Assembly (NCBI GenBank): GCA_038237475.1
Contig: JBBRYS010000004.1
Coordinates: 248,001-312,000 of the forward strand
Direction: 5' to 3'
Source of the DNA: JAOAPY01 sp038237475
GTDB taxonomy: Bacteria > Acidobacteriota > Blastocatellia > Pyrinomonadales > Pyrinomonadaceae
DNA length: 64,000 bases
Both the position numbers and the translations under genes were made by a program. The notes under the pieces were generated by a model that saw only the letters and a program-made list of their open reading frames with translations, was not told the DNA's origin and searched no databases. This document shows positions 17,058 through 26,910 of this stretch, piece after piece (positions within the stretch are counted from its first letter, which is position 1; every line of letters starts with the position of its first letter).

Positions 17058-18242
17058 TTATGCGCGACCGGCCCCACTCGATTGTTTGCGTGCTCGAGCG
17101 CGAGAGTTGCCGCCTTTGACCTCAACCTGTCCGGGGTTTGATCTGCCACCTACACCACCCGTCATCGAGCGGGGTGAAATAGCCATCGCACGGTTCGCTG
17201 CATCAAGACGCTGTTCCCACCAAACCATGATGGGACTGGCAATCGCTACCGATGAGTAGGTTCCGAAGCTGACACCGATTAACAGGGCCATGGAAAATCC
17301 AAACAATACCTCGCCGCCAAAAAGTACCATCGCCAAAACTGAGAGGAACACCAGTCCGGAGGTGATCACTGTGCGCGAGAGAGTCTGGTTAATGGAATCG
17401 TTCGTGACTTTATAAAGCGAGTCGCGTCGGTTCAGCCGGCGATTTTCTCGAATTCGATCAAACACCACAATGGTGTCGTTAACCGAGAAGCCCACCAGCG
17501 TCAACAAGGCGGCAATCACGGTAAGGCTGATCTCCCATTGAAATATTGAAAAGATACCAAGCGTTACCAGCACATCATGGAAGACGGCGAGCACTGCGGC
17601 AGCGCCGTAAGTCCATTCAAACCGAAAGGCTATATAGAGGAGTATGCCAACCAGGGCCGCCAGGGTTACGGCAATGGCTTTGTTGCGCAATTGCTGCCCG
17701 GCTACCGGCCCCACTGCTTCCGTTCCAATGATCTTATAAGCCGCACTTGGATCCGAATCGAGATCCGCTTTTTCGCTTGCTTCGGTACCGAACTTGTTGA
17801 GAGCTTTGCGCACCTTTGTCTGCCCTGGATCGACCTGCGCTGCGTCAGGAGTAACACCGCCTGCAGCAACTGGCCCCGTCCGTGGAGCGGCAGTTCCAGC
17901 GGGGCTGCCCGCGTCCGGGCTTTCCAACGGCATCTTGATCAGGACTTCATCGGTCTTGTCCGTTACCGGTTGCACAATGGCATCAACTACACCCTGTTCG
18001 GTAATTGCCTTGTGAATTGTTTCGGCCGGCGGACGCTGGCGAAACTTCACTGTCATGACGGTGCCGCCCTTGAAGTCCACACCCAGATTAAAGGCCTGAG
18101 GACTGGCAGGGTTGCGGCTGTGGTTCCACTGACGAAAGATGGCGGAACCCAAACCGGCCAGCATCAACAGAATGGAAACGGCAATAAACCAGCGACGATT
18201 CGCCAGCCAATCAATACGTACGTCCTTGAAGATTTGAATCAT
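17058..18242 (-). CDS. secF: Protein translocase subunit SecF
   Basis: The 394-residue protein has the SecF layout: one N-terminal helix, then LGVDFKGGTVMTVKF, a periplasmic domain, and five further helices including FSVNDTIVVFDRIREN and the late GEVLFGFSMALLIGVSFGTYSSVAIASPI. A Gly/Ala/Pro-rich insertion of about 50 residues (about 105-155) lies in the periplasmic domain. SecDF uses proton flow to pull exported proteins out of SecYEG. It lies 9 bases after secD. Confidence 0.96.
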   Translation of the reverse strand: MIQIFKDVRIDWLANRRWFIAVSILLMLAGLGSAIFRQWNHSRNPASPQAFNLGVDFKGGTVMTVKFRQRPPAETIHKAITEQGVVDAIVQPVTDKTDEVLIKMPLESPDAGSPAGTAAPRTGPVAAGGVTPDAAQVDPGQTKVRKALNKFGTEASEKADLDSDPSAAYKIIGTEAVGPVAGQQLRNKAIAVTLAALVGILLYIAFRFEWTYGAAAVLAVFHDVLVTLGIFSIFQWEISLTVIAALLTLVGFSVNDTIVVFDRIRENRRLNRRDSLYKVTNDSINQTLSRTVITSGLVFLSVLAMVLFGGEVLFGFSMALLIGVSFGTYSSVAIASPIMVWWEQRLDAANRAMAISPRSMTGGVGGRSNPGQVEVKGGNSRARARKQSSGAGRA

Positions 18243-18251
18243 GACTTACTT

Positions 18252-19976
18252 TTAAATACTCAGCGACTCAGTGCGCTCCTTGCGACTGAGCAACCAAATG
18301 AAAATTGTCCGGGAAACATAGACCGCAGAAAAAAGATTAATCAGCAGACCCAGGATCAGGGTCACTGCAAATCCGCGAATGGGTCCGGTACCAAAGAGAA
18401 ACAGGAACAACGAAGAAACTGTGGTGGTCACGTGCGTGTCGATAATCGTCACGAAAGCGCGGCCGAAGCCCTGATCGATGGCCGATGGCACAGTCTTGCC
18501 AGTGCGCAATTCTTCGCGAATTCGCTCGAAGATCAGCACGTTCGAATCTACTGCCATACCAATCGTCAGGATAATTCCAGCGATGCCGGGGAGCGTCAGA
18601 GTGGCGCCAAAGATCATCAATCCAGCCATCATCAGAATAACGTTCAGCAAAAGAGCCACCACCGCATTCACCCCGGAACCGCGGTAATAAAGCAGCATGA
18701 ACGTCACCACCAGCGCCAAACCTACCAGCGAAGCCCGAACCCCTGAACGAATCGAATCAGCCCCAAGGCTCGGTCCCACCGTTCTTTCTTCGAGGTACTC
18801 AATCGGCGCCGGCAACGCACCGGAACGCAGGGTCAGCGCGAGATCGTCGGCGGACTCCTTCGTAAACCTTCCACTTATCTCGCCCGAATCAGAAATTTGC
18901 GATTTGATAAAAGCGATCGACTTGACCTGCTCGTTGAGGACGACGCCCATGTACTCGTTGAGGTTGGTGCCGGTCCAGGCGCCAAACTTGTCCGCGCCTG
19001 ACTTCTTTAACGAGAACTGAATCTCGTAGTCATTTGCGCCGCCGCCACGGCTCGGAATGCCCGAGGCGTTGCGTAATTCGCTGCCGTCGATAATTGAAGG
19101 TGACTCGACCACTACCCACTTGGTCGGTTTCGGCTGGCTCTTATCCTCAGTCGCGGTTGCAGTCGCGTCCATCCTCTCGAGGTATTCGATCACTCGACGG
19201 TTGGCGGGAACAGTGCCGCCGCTGTTAAGCGAAGCCAGCGCTTCTTCCTTCGTATTGTAAGTCTGTACCGGCGAGGGACTGGGCGGGCTCACGACATGAA
19301 CCATCTCGAGACGCGATTCACCTGCCAGCAATTTCTTGACGCGTTCCGGGTCGGTCACGCCCGGCATTTGTAAAAGAATCTGATGAGAGTTCTGCGAGCC
19401 GTGAGTTTGCAGGGTTGGCTCGGCCACTCCAAGGTTATTGATGCGGCTTTCAATGATGCGCAGCGCCTGGGTGGTTGCTTCATCGGCGAGCGTGCGCTGG
19501 TTGGTGGCCGCCAAACTCCAGATCATCTGGTTACCGGAGGTCGAAAAGCTCCAACCGGATCGCTCTCCAATTTCGACTTTCTTCTCTACCGCCTCGCGGG
19601 CATCCTTTGCCTTGGAGGGATCGCTGAGCGTCAGCACCACGCGATAATTATTCGCGGACACGTCGGCGTGAGCTTCCTGCGATTCAAAACCGCCCTCTTT
19701 CGCCGCATTCTGAGCGGCGACCGCATTATCTTCCGTGAGCCGTTTCAGGAACTCCTCGGTCTTGACGCGCATCACCAAATGCGAGCCACCTTTAAGATCC
19801 AAACCTAGGTGAATATTCTCTCTGAGATTTTCTTTAATGCCGGCCCCGGTAAAATCGTGCCTGCGTGGCAGGCGTGCATTCGCCCCGGTTACGGGCGGCA
19901 TGAAGACCTTATAAAGACCGAGTACGGTAACGATTAAGATGAGAACGATGCGAAACTTCAGATTCGTCTTCTTCAT
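18252..19976 (-). CDS. secD: Protein translocase subunit SecD
   Basis: The 574-residue protein has an N-terminal helix, LGLDLKGGSHLVMRV near residue 57, a large periplasmic P1 region (about 80-390), and a C-terminal membrane block with GIAGIILTIGMAVDSNVLIFERIREEL. The length is usual for a separate SecD. It lies between yajC and secF in the order tgt-yajC-secD-secF, found across many bacteria. Confidence 0.97.
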   Translation of the reverse strand: MKKTNLKFRIVLILIVTVLGLYKVFMPPVTGANARLPRRHDFTGAGIKENLRENIHLGLDLKGGSHLVMRVKTEEFLKRLTEDNAVAAQNAAKEGGFESQEAHADVSANNYRVVLTLSDPSKAKDAREAVEKKVEIGERSGWSFSTSGNQMIWSLAATNQRTLADEATTQALRIIESRINNLGVAEPTLQTHGSQNSHQILLQMPGVTDPERVKKLLAGESRLEMVHVVSPPSPSPVQTYNTKEEALASLNSGGTVPANRRVIEYLERMDATATATEDKSQPKPTKWVVVESPSIIDGSELRNASGIPSRGGGANDYEIQFSLKKSGADKFGAWTGTNLNEYMGVVLNEQVKSIAFIKSQISDSGEISGRFTKESADDLALTLRSGALPAPIEYLEERTVGPSLGADSIRSGVRASLVGLALVVTFMLLYYRGSGVNAVVALLLNVILMMAGLMIFGATLTLPGIAGIILTIGMAVDSNVLIFERIREELRTGKTVPSAIDQGFGRAFVTIIDTHVTTTVSSLFLFLFGTGPIRGFAVTLILGLLINLFSAVYVSRTIFIWLLSRKERTESLSI

Positions 19977-20019
19977 AAATATTCTGGTGCGGCCGGCAAC
20001 TGCCCGGCGCAGAAAATTA

Positions 20020-20322
20020 TTACGCCTTGGGCTCTTCCTCCACTCCTGCTACAGCAGTTCGTGAAATCTCGATAATGGTCTTCTCACCGCTGCGGATCAA
20101 AAAGCTCGTGTCCTTGACGCTGGTGATCGTACCCAGGACTCCCCCCGTGGTAATCACCTTATCCCCAGCCTTCAATTCCGAGATTGTCTGCTGGAGTTTA
20201 CGTTGTCGCTGCTGTTGCGGCCGGATCAGCAGGAGATAGAAAACACCAATGATAAGGAGCATCGGCACGAATGAAACCAACGCACTGCCGCCTCCCTGAA
20301 ATAAGAACAATAGGTTAAACAT
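20020..20322 (-). CDS. yajC: Sec accessory protein YajC
   Basis: The 100-residue protein has one N-terminal membrane helix (about 15-34, LLIIGVFYLLLIRPQQQRQRK) and the YajC core LKAGDKVITTGGVLGTITSV. YajC binds SecDF at the inner membrane. It lies 43 bases before secD and 65 bases after tgt. Confidence 0.96.
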   Translation of the reverse strand: MFNLLFLFQGGGSALVSFVPMLLIIGVFYLLLIRPQQQRQRKLQQTISELKAGDKVITTGGVLGTITSVKDTSFLIRSGEKTIIEISRTAVAGVEEEPKA

Positions 20323-20387
20323 TTAGTTTTTGACTCTTTCGATTTGCCGCGCCGGCGCTCAGCCACTGAACGCGCAGGGCATTAATA

Positions 20388-21566
20388 TCACTGAACACTC
20401 GAGCTGACGTTCTCAGTGAATTCCCGCCGGAATTGGGTGAACTTACCAGACCGGATAGATTGCCTTACACGTCGCATGGTGTCAAGGAAGAAGGCCAGAT
20501 TGTGATGAGTCAACAGGATGCTCGCCAGCATTTCACCACTCATATAAAGGTGCCTTAGATAGGAGCGCGAGTGCCGCCGGCAAACTGAGCAGGAGCACAT
20601 CTCGTCCAGCGGTCTTTGATCAGCGGCCCACTGAGCGTTCTTAATATTCAACTTCCCAAGCGAGGTGAAAGCCTGGCCATTGCGTCCGTTTCGCGTAGGC
20701 AGGACGCAGTCAAACATGTCCACCCCAAGCGCTACGGCCTCAAGCAGATCCTCTGGAGTGCCCACGCCCATCAGGTAACGAGGCTTATCGACGGGCATCA
20801 GCGGCGCGACTTCGCCGACTACGCTCCACATAACGCTCTTTTCCTCCCCCACACTCAGTCCCCCAATTGCATAGCCATCGAAACCGATTTCCAGGTTGCG
20901 AGCCAGGCTTTCGCGTCTCAGATCGAGATGCGCAGCGCCCTGTACAATTCCGAACAGAGCCTGTGCTCCATTCAGCTCAGGATGGCTCTTGCGGCCCGAG
21001 TCATCGCCTTCAGACTGCAGAGCGTTGAATCGCTTTCGTGAACGACGTGCCCAACGCGCGGTCAACTCCATGCTCTGACGCGCTTCCTCATGCGGGGCCT
21101 TTCCCGGAGCACACTCGTCAAACACCATCACGATATCCGAGCCGAGTGCTGCCTGTACTTCCATCGAAACTTCAGGTGACAGAAATCGCAGGCTACCGTC
21201 GACATGAGAACGGAACTCCGTACCTTCCTCAGAAATTTTACGCAGCTCACCGAGACTCCAAACCTGAAACCCGCCGGAATCTGTCAACAGCGCTCGATTC
21301 CAGCCAATAAAACGATGCAAGCCCCCTGCAGCCCTGATGATCTCGAGACCCGGTCGCAACCAAAGGTGGTAGGTGTTACCCAGAATGATGCGAGCATCGG
21401 TGTCGCTCTGCTCGAGTTGCTCAAAGCGAACGCCCTTGACAGTGCCGGCTGTCCCAACCGGCATGAACACTGGAGTCTCAATGTCGCCGCGACGGGTCTT
21501 CACGATTCCCGCGCGTGCCTGTCCCTCCTGGGCCAGCAGTTGAAAGCCAATCGGCGTGTTTTCCAT
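20388..21566 (-). CDS. tgt: tRNA-guanine transglycosylase (queuine tRNA-ribosyltransferase)
   Basis: The 392-residue TIM-barrel enzyme shows the catalytic-acid region LLTDSGGFQVWSL, the nucleophile region DCVLPTRNGRNGQAFT and the zinc site CSCSVCRRHSRSYLRHL. It replaces guanine-34 of GUN-anticodon tRNAs with preQ1 in the cytoplasm. The window's tRNA-Val(GAC), tRNA-Cys(GCA) and tRNA-Gly(GCC) are not its targets. It is the first gene of the tgt-yajC-secDF cluster. Confidence 0.97.
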   Translation of the reverse strand: MENTPIGFQLLAQEGQARAGIVKTRRGDIETPVFMPVGTAGTVKGVRFEQLEQSDTDARIILGNTYHLWLRPGLEIIRAAGGLHRFIGWNRALLTDSGGFQVWSLGELRKISEEGTEFRSHVDGSLRFLSPEVSMEVQAALGSDIVMVFDECAPGKAPHEEARQSMELTARWARRSRKRFNALQSEGDDSGRKSHPELNGAQALFGIVQGAAHLDLRRESLARNLEIGFDGYAIGGLSVGEEKSVMWSVVGEVAPLMPVDKPRYLMGVGTPEDLLEAVALGVDMFDCVLPTRNGRNGQAFTSLGKLNIKNAQWAADQRPLDEMCSCSVCRRHSRSYLRHLYMSGEMLASILLTHHNLAFFLDTMRRVRQSIRSGKFTQFRREFTENVSSSVQ

Positions 21567-21655
21567 GTTTCGATTTCAGGCCTGCGACACTTCTCAGGCG
21601 CAGATCTTCAGGGAGACTGCGGTCGCTCTGATGGACCACCACTGTGCGCGTGAAT

Positions 21656-23089
21656 CTATTTACCTTTGCGTGTTTGTCTCGTCTTGCGATGTCGTTCAAC
21701 TATGCGGAGCGGCGTGCCAAAAAAATCGAATTCTTCGCGCAGCCGGTTTTGCAGATACCTGACATAAGAAAAGTGAAGTCCGGGTTTTCCGCCCGCCGTA
21801 AACAAAACAAAGGTGGGCGGCCGTATGCCCACCTGCGTCATGTATTTCACATGCAGACGAGAGATACCGCCTTTGACCGGGGCTGGCGCTCCCCCGCCGC
21901 GCGGCTGAGAAACAGCATCTTCAAAAAATACGTTAAGCTTCGAAGTGGGGATGCGAAGATTGCGAGCTTCATTGGCGCGCACGGCGAGCGGCAGAATTCG
22001 TTCAACTCGCTGGCCGGTCAGAGCTGAAATCGTAATCACCGGCGCCCACTCGAGAAACTTCATCTTGTCGCGCAGGCCGCGTTCAAACTCACTCACGGTT
22101 CCTGTCAATTTGTTTTCCAGCGCATCCCACTTGTTCACGCCGAGAATGATCGAACAGCCGGCGTCATGAGCGTACCCGGCGATATGCGCGTCCAGTGCAG
22201 TGACACCTTCCTCAGCGTCAACCATTACGATCGCAACGTCGGCGCGCTCGAGACTCTTCATCGCCATGACCACCGAAAGTTTCTCTGCCATCTCGCCCGT
22301 CTTGCCTTTGCGCCGAATGCCGGCGGTATCAATCAGGCGAAATTTCTGCTCCGGGGTTTCCAGGACAGTGTCAATAGCATCGCGGGTAGTGCCTGCCACC
22401 GGTGAAACGATCACACGTTCTTCACCCAGCAGGCGATTCAACAGCGAAGACTTGCCGACGTTGGGGCGCCCGATAATAGCCAGTCGCAATTCCTTCGCCC
22501 GCTCAGCCCGACGATCAACTTCAGGGGTTTCGGCATTTGTCTCACCGAGTCCCTCCACCAGCGCATCAAGCATCTCACCGAGCCCGATTCCCTGCTCTGC
22601 TGAGATGGGGAACACTTCCTCAAATCCAAAGCGATAGAATTCAGACGCTTCGGCTTCGACTCTGGCAGCCTCTGATTTATTCGCTGCTACTAACACGCGT
22701 TTACCTGTCTCGCGCAGTAGCTTAGCCAGCTCTTCGTCCAGCGGAGTCAATCCCTGGCGCGCATCGACCACCCAGATCAACATCTGCGCATCGTCGATCG
22801 CAAACCCTGCTTGCTTGAAAATGTTCGCAGGGATCACCGCGTCATCGTCGGGAACGATGCCCCCGGTATCGACGATCGAAAACCGCTCGCCCGCCCACTC
22901 TACCTCTCCGTAGATGCGGTCACGCGTGATGCCCGGTTCATCGCCGACAATTGAACGCCTCTGGCCAATCAACCGATTGAACAAAGTTGATTTGCCGACG
23001 TTAGGCTGTCCCACTACTGCGACCAGCGGGAGCGGAACTGCGGCGGCGGCGGCCGGCGTTCCAGTTTCATTTTCAGTTTCTATATCCAT
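21656..23089 (-). CDS. der: Ribosome assembly GTPase Der (EngA)
   Basis: Two tandem GTPase domains are present: GQPNVGKSTLFNRL near 25-40 and GRPNVGKSSLLNRL near 210-223, each with its own NKSE or NKWD specificity motif. The C-terminal KH-like domain follows (about 370-477). Der acts in 50S subunit assembly. The ATG at 23089 is preferred; a TTG at 23101 would add four residues. Confidence 0.96.
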   Translation of the reverse strand: MDIETENETGTPAAAAAVPLPLVAVVGQPNVGKSTLFNRLIGQRRSIVGDEPGITRDRIYGEVEWAGERFSIVDTGGIVPDDDAVIPANIFKQAGFAIDDAQMLIWVVDARQGLTPLDEELAKLLRETGKRVLVAANKSEAARVEAEASEFYRFGFEEVFPISAEQGIGLGEMLDALVEGLGETNAETPEVDRRAERAKELRLAIIGRPNVGKSSLLNRLLGEERVIVSPVAGTTRDAIDTVLETPEQKFRLIDTAGIRRKGKTGEMAEKLSVVMAMKSLERADVAIVMVDAEEGVTALDAHIAGYAHDAGCSIILGVNKWDALENKLTGTVSEFERGLRDKMKFLEWAPVITISALTGQRVERILPLAVRANEARNLRIPTSKLNVFFEDAVSQPRGGGAPAPVKGGISRLHVKYMTQVGIRPPTFVLFTAGGKPGLHFSYVRYLQNRLREEFDFFGTPLRIVERHRKTRQTRKGK

Positions 23090-23308
23090 TAATAATGACA
23101 ATTCCTGACGCGTTAACGCTCGTGCGTGCTGCCTTTGTCTCCGCGAATTTGAAGAACAACGTTAGGGCAACAAGGCCGAATTGGCCAGCCCCCAGCACAA
23201 ATGAAGTATTCTAATGCGCTAAAATCTGGACAGCTGAACGAGGCGGGAGTAAATTCTCCGGAACCGATTCAGCAAAGATATAACAGCCAATCATTCGGGG
23301 GATCATCC

Positions 23309-24931
23309 ATGAAACGAAGAGACTTCCTGCAGGCGAGTGCGCTCACCTGCGCAGTTGCGGCAACCTCAGCGGGACTTATTGAAGTGACGGCACGAGGTAA
23401 CTCCACTGTGCCGCCCGCGGCCAAACCATTCGATCTCGATGAAATTACAATCAACGAACTCCAGCAGGGCATGAAGTCCGGGAAATACACCGCGCTCTCG
23501 CTGACCAAAAAGTATCTGGAGCGAATTCATGAAATTGATAAGCAGGGTCCGGCTGTCAATGCCGTTATTGAAACAAATCCTGATGCTCTTTCAATTGCTG
23601 CGAACCTCGATCGCGAACGAAAGGAAAAAGGTTCGTCACGTGGTCCATTGCACGGCATCCCCATACTCATCAAGGACAATATCGACACTGCCGACCGCAT
23701 GGTGACAACTGCCGGCTCGCTCGCGCTGTTGGGATCGACTCCAGGTCAGGATTCTTTCGTCGCGAAAAAACTGCGCGAGGCCGGTGCGGTGATTCTCGGC
23801 AAAACGAACTTGAGTGAGTGGGCCAACTTCCGTTCCAATCACTCTTCAAGCGGCTGGAGCGGACGCGGCGGCCAAACCCATAACCCTTACGCCCTTGATC
23901 GCAATCCCTGTGGTTCAAGTTCAGGCTCGGGCGCGGCGGCCGCAGCCAACCTCTGTGCGATTGCTATCGGCACAGAAACTGATGGTTCGGTTGTCTGCCC
24001 TTCTTCAACAAATTCGCTGGTCGGAATTAAGCCCACCGTCGGGCTTATCAGCCGCGCCGGTATCATTCCCATTTCCCACACGCAGGACACGGCCGGTCCA
24101 ATGTGCCGGACAGTCACGGACGCAGCAATCCTTTTAGGCGCTCTGACAGGCGTGGATCCGCGCGACGACGCTACCAACGACAGCCTGGGTAAAGGGCTTA
24201 CTAATTACACAACCTTTCTGGATGCCAATGGTCTCAAAGGAGCGCGGCTTGGCATCGTGCGCAAGTCCTTCGGCTTTAACGATGCAGTGGACAAGTTACT
24301 GAACGATCACATCGCCCAAATGAAAAAGCTTGGCGCCGAGATCGTAGACCCGGCAGATATTCCCACCGCGGGCAAGTTTGACGATTCAGAGCTCGAAGTA
24401 CTGCTTTATGAATTTAAAGCCGGTCTCAATAAATACCTGGCGTCCCTTGGTCCCAAAGCGCCGGTCCATTCGCTCAGCGAAGTAATCGAGTTCAACGAGA
24501 AGCACAAAGATCGGGAGATGATGTATTTTGGCCAGGACCTTTTGATTAAGGCCGAGGCCAAAGGTCCGCTAACTGAGAAGGCCTACCTGGATGCGCTCAA
24601 GCAAAATATCAAGCTGAGCCGCGAGGACGGCATTGACGCAGTGCTGCGCAAACATAAACTTGATGCGCTGATCGCGCCGACGGGGGGTCCAGCCTGGCCA
24701 ACGGACTGGGTTAATGGAGATCATTTCACAGGTGGCTATTCAAGCGCTTCTGCAGTCGCAGGCTATCCGCACATCACGGTGCCCGCGGGGTATGTTTACG
24801 GTTTGCCGGTGGGGTTGTCCTTCTTCGCTTCGGCTTACAGCGAACCGACGCTGATTAAACTGGCGTATGCGTTTGAACAGGCGACGAAGGCCCGGCGCAC
24901 GCCAAAGTTTTTGCGCACTGCTGTGCTTTAG
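23309..24931 (+). CDS. Tat-exported amidase signature enzyme
   Basis: The protein has 540 residues from the ATG at 23309, which follows GGGGGA by 8 bases; an ATG 108 bases upstream gives an unlikely N-terminus. The start KRRDFLQASALTCAVAA is a Tat-type signal. The amidase-signature core shows the catalytic Lys in PILIKDNIDT and the Ser-rich motif PCGSSSGSGAAAAANLC, with GTETDGSVVCPSSTN carrying the nucleophile region. The family hydrolyses amides; GatA-type transamidation is unlikely because of the export signal. The substrate is unknown. Confidence 0.9.
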   Translation: MKRRDFLQASALTCAVAATSAGLIEVTARGNSTVPPAAKPFDLDEITINELQQGMKSGKYTALSLTKKYLERIHEIDKQGPAVNAVIETNPDALSIAANLDRERKEKGSSRGPLHGIPILIKDNIDTADRMVTTAGSLALLGSTPGQDSFVAKKLREAGAVILGKTNLSEWANFRSNHSSSGWSGRGGQTHNPYALDRNPCGSSSGSGAAAAANLCAIAIGTETDGSVVCPSSTNSLVGIKPTVGLISRAGIIPISHTQDTAGPMCRTVTDAAILLGALTGVDPRDDATNDSLGKGLTNYTTFLDANGLKGARLGIVRKSFGFNDAVDKLLNDHIAQMKKLGAEIVDPADIPTAGKFDDSELEVLLYEFKAGLNKYLASLGPKAPVHSLSEVIEFNEKHKDREMMYFGQDLLIKAEAKGPLTEKAYLDALKQNIKLSREDGIDAVLRKHKLDALIAPTGGPAWPTDWVNGDHFTGGYSSASAVAGYPHITVPAGYVYGLPVGLSFFASAYSEPTLIKLAYAFEQATKARRTPKFLRTAVL

Positions 24932-25012
24932 GCTTAGGGATCTCCAAAATCGGATTTCTATTCGCACGGGCTCGAGCCGGTGAGACTCCAGGTCGGAAGG
25001 ATGGTTTTATAA

Positions 25013-25642
25013 ATGACCCCTGCTGCAGCCAGGCCAACCTCAATCTACAGTGTCCATCCCGGCGTCGCCTTGACGCAGAAGTGGCTGGCGGAACTAAAAG
25101 ACAAGACCGGACGCTCGCTTGACGAATGGCTCAGTCTAATTAAGAAGCGCGGCCCCAAAGACGTTAGGTCGCGCCGCGAGTGGCTCAAAAGCGAGTATCA
25201 GCTAGGCACCAATTCCGCCACGTGGCTGGCCCCGCGCGCCGACGGCAAAGGCACTGAGCTCAGCAGTCCCGACGAATATCTCAAAGCGGCGGAAGGCTAT
25301 GTCGAGACGATGTTCTCCGGCTCAAAGTCCGAGTTGCGTCCAATCTATGACGCTCTCTTGAAACTTGGATTGAGTCTGGGCTCCGATATTAAAGCCTGTC
25401 CCTGCCAAACTATCGTGCCTCTTTATCGGCAGCACGTGTTCGCTCAGCTCAAACCGACCACTCGTACGCGCATCGATCTGGGCCTGGCACTCGGTGATTT
25501 AAAACCAAAAGGGAGGTTGATCGACACAGGTGGCTTTGCAAAGAAAGATCGCATCACGCATCGAATCGAGATTACTTCTTTGAAAGACATCGATAGTGAA
25601 GTGAAGCAATGGTTGAAGGCGGCCTATGACCGCGATGCCTAA
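25013..25642 (+). CDS. DUF4287/DUF5655 domain protein
   Basis: The 209-residue protein has an N-terminal DUF4287 module (QKWLAELKDKTGRSLDEWL, then KSEYQLGTNSATWLA) and a C-terminal DUF5655-like domain (about 90-205, DIKACPCQTIVPLYRQHVFAQL then RIDLGLALGD). Neither has a proven activity. It has no signal peptide. It is followed after 51 bases by a second DUF4287 protein, so the two likely share a transcript. Confidence 0.82.
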   Translation: MTPAAARPTSIYSVHPGVALTQKWLAELKDKTGRSLDEWLSLIKKRGPKDVRSRREWLKSEYQLGTNSATWLAPRADGKGTELSSPDEYLKAAEGYVETMFSGSKSELRPIYDALLKLGLSLGSDIKACPCQTIVPLYRQHVFAQLKPTTRTRIDLGLALGDLKPKGRLIDTGGFAKKDRITHRIEITSLKDIDSEVKQWLKAAYDRDA

Positions 25643-25693
25643 CTTCTCAAAAGGAAGCGCCTGCTTCGCGATACAAATCAGGTGAAACAAAAC

Positions 25694-26272
25694 ATGACAA
25701 CTAAGACAGTCAAAACAGCCGCAGCCAAAGCTCCACGCATGAGCGACCACGCAGTCCAGGCGAAGACCGGAAAAAATTGGAAGCAATGGTTTGCGCTACT
25801 GGATCAAGCCGGCGGAAAAAAATCCTCCCACCAGGACAAGGTCAGGTACTTGAGCTCCGAACACAGTGTTGGCTCGTGGTGGCAGCAGATGATTACCGTC
25901 GCTTACGAGCAACAGCGTGGCTTGCGCGACCAGCACCAGAAGCCCGACGGCTTTCAGATAAGTGTCAGCCGCACCGTGGCAGCGCCGTTGGCAGCCCTCT
26001 ACGAAGCCTTTGGTAATGCAAAACAGCGCAAGCTTTGGCTGCCGGAGGAAGGTCTGGTCGAGCGCGCTGCGATCAAAAACAAGTCCATGCGCGTGACCTG
26101 GAATGATCGCCAGACAAGTCTCGAAATTTCTTTTATACCCAAAACCGACGAGAAGAGTCAGGTTGTGGTCCAACACAGTAAGTTACCCAATGCAACTGCC
26201 GCGGCTAAGATGAAAAAATACTGGGGCACCGCGCTCGATCGTTTGAAGCAGCTGCTGGAGGGTTCGAAGTAA
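25694..26272 (+). CDS. DUF4287 protein fused to SRPBCC/AHSA1-like domain
   Basis: The 192-residue protein has an N-terminal DUF4287 module (VQAKTGKNWKQWFALLDQAG, then YLSSEHSVGSWWQQMITVAYE) and a C-terminal SRPBCC domain (about 85-190; ISVSRTVAAPLAALYEAFGN, then YWGTALDRLKQLL). SRPBCC folds bind hydrophobic ligands. The ATG at 25694 follows AGGTG; a GTG 12 bases earlier is an alternative. The shared N-terminal module with the upstream gene suggests related roles. Confidence 0.82.
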   Translation: MTTKTVKTAAAKAPRMSDHAVQAKTGKNWKQWFALLDQAGGKKSSHQDKVRYLSSEHSVGSWWQQMITVAYEQQRGLRDQHQKPDGFQISVSRTVAAPLAALYEAFGNAKQRKLWLPEEGLVERAAIKNKSMRVTWNDRQTSLEISFIPKTDEKSQVVVQHSKLPNATAAAKMKKYWGTALDRLKQLLEGSK

Positions 26273-26322
26273 GTCAGGCCTGGTTCGAGACCGTTAGCTC
26301 GGCTGCCTGCAACGGCAAACTC

Positions 26323-26805
26323 ATGCAGTCCTCTGATTCCTTAGCAGGTAATCCTGCTCGCCGCGCGCACTTTGAACTCGGCTACCGCGGGGAGCAACTC
26401 GCGGCTGCCTGGCTCGAGCAGCACGGGTACGCGCTCGTAGCTGCCAACTTCACTTTGCCCGTCGGACGAAATACGCGGGGCGCAGTGGTCAATGCGGAAA
26501 TTGATCTGGTTGCATACGATGGACCTGTACTCTGCTTTATCGAGGTGAAGACGCGCGCTTCGGATTGGTTTGTGCCGCCGCAAACAAATGTAGATCTGCG
26601 CAAGCAGCGTCAGGTCGCACGCGCAGCTCATGCTTACCGGCGGCTGCTCGGCCTGGAAAAGGCTGTCTGTCGTTACGACGTAGTCAGTGTAGTTTTGCCT
26701 GCCGCAAACGATCACGCCACTCGGTTGAATATAGAAATTCTGCGCAATTTCTGGACGGACGAGAAACTGCGCAAGCGCCGCTGGGTGGAACGTTACTGGG
26801 ATTAG
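26323..26805 (+). CDS. UPF0102 (YraN) family nuclease-like protein
   Basis: The 160-residue protein has the YraN core: GYRGEQLAAAWLEQHGYALVAANF, then the restriction-endonuclease-like metal site AEIDLVAYDG and CFIEVKTR. This D-(E/x)xK arrangement predicts a nuclease, although the family's target is unproven. The gene lies alone between the DUF4287 pair and the zinc-ribbon/TonB gene. It has no strong ribosome site before the ATG. Confidence 0.9.
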   Translation: MQSSDSLAGNPARRAHFELGYRGEQLAAAWLEQHGYALVAANFTLPVGRNTRGAVVNAEIDLVAYDGPVLCFIEVKTRASDWFVPPQTNVDLRKQRQVARAAHAYRRLLGLEKAVCRYDVVSVVLPAANDHATRLNIEILRNFWTDEKLRKRRWVERYWD

Positions 26806-26910
26806 TTCGAACTCGCTTCGCGAATAATCAACAATTATCTTGTCAGCAATCATTCGCGGCATTATTCTGTCCTCTCATCACCCGTTAACAATCCGATCAG
26901 GAGAACAAAG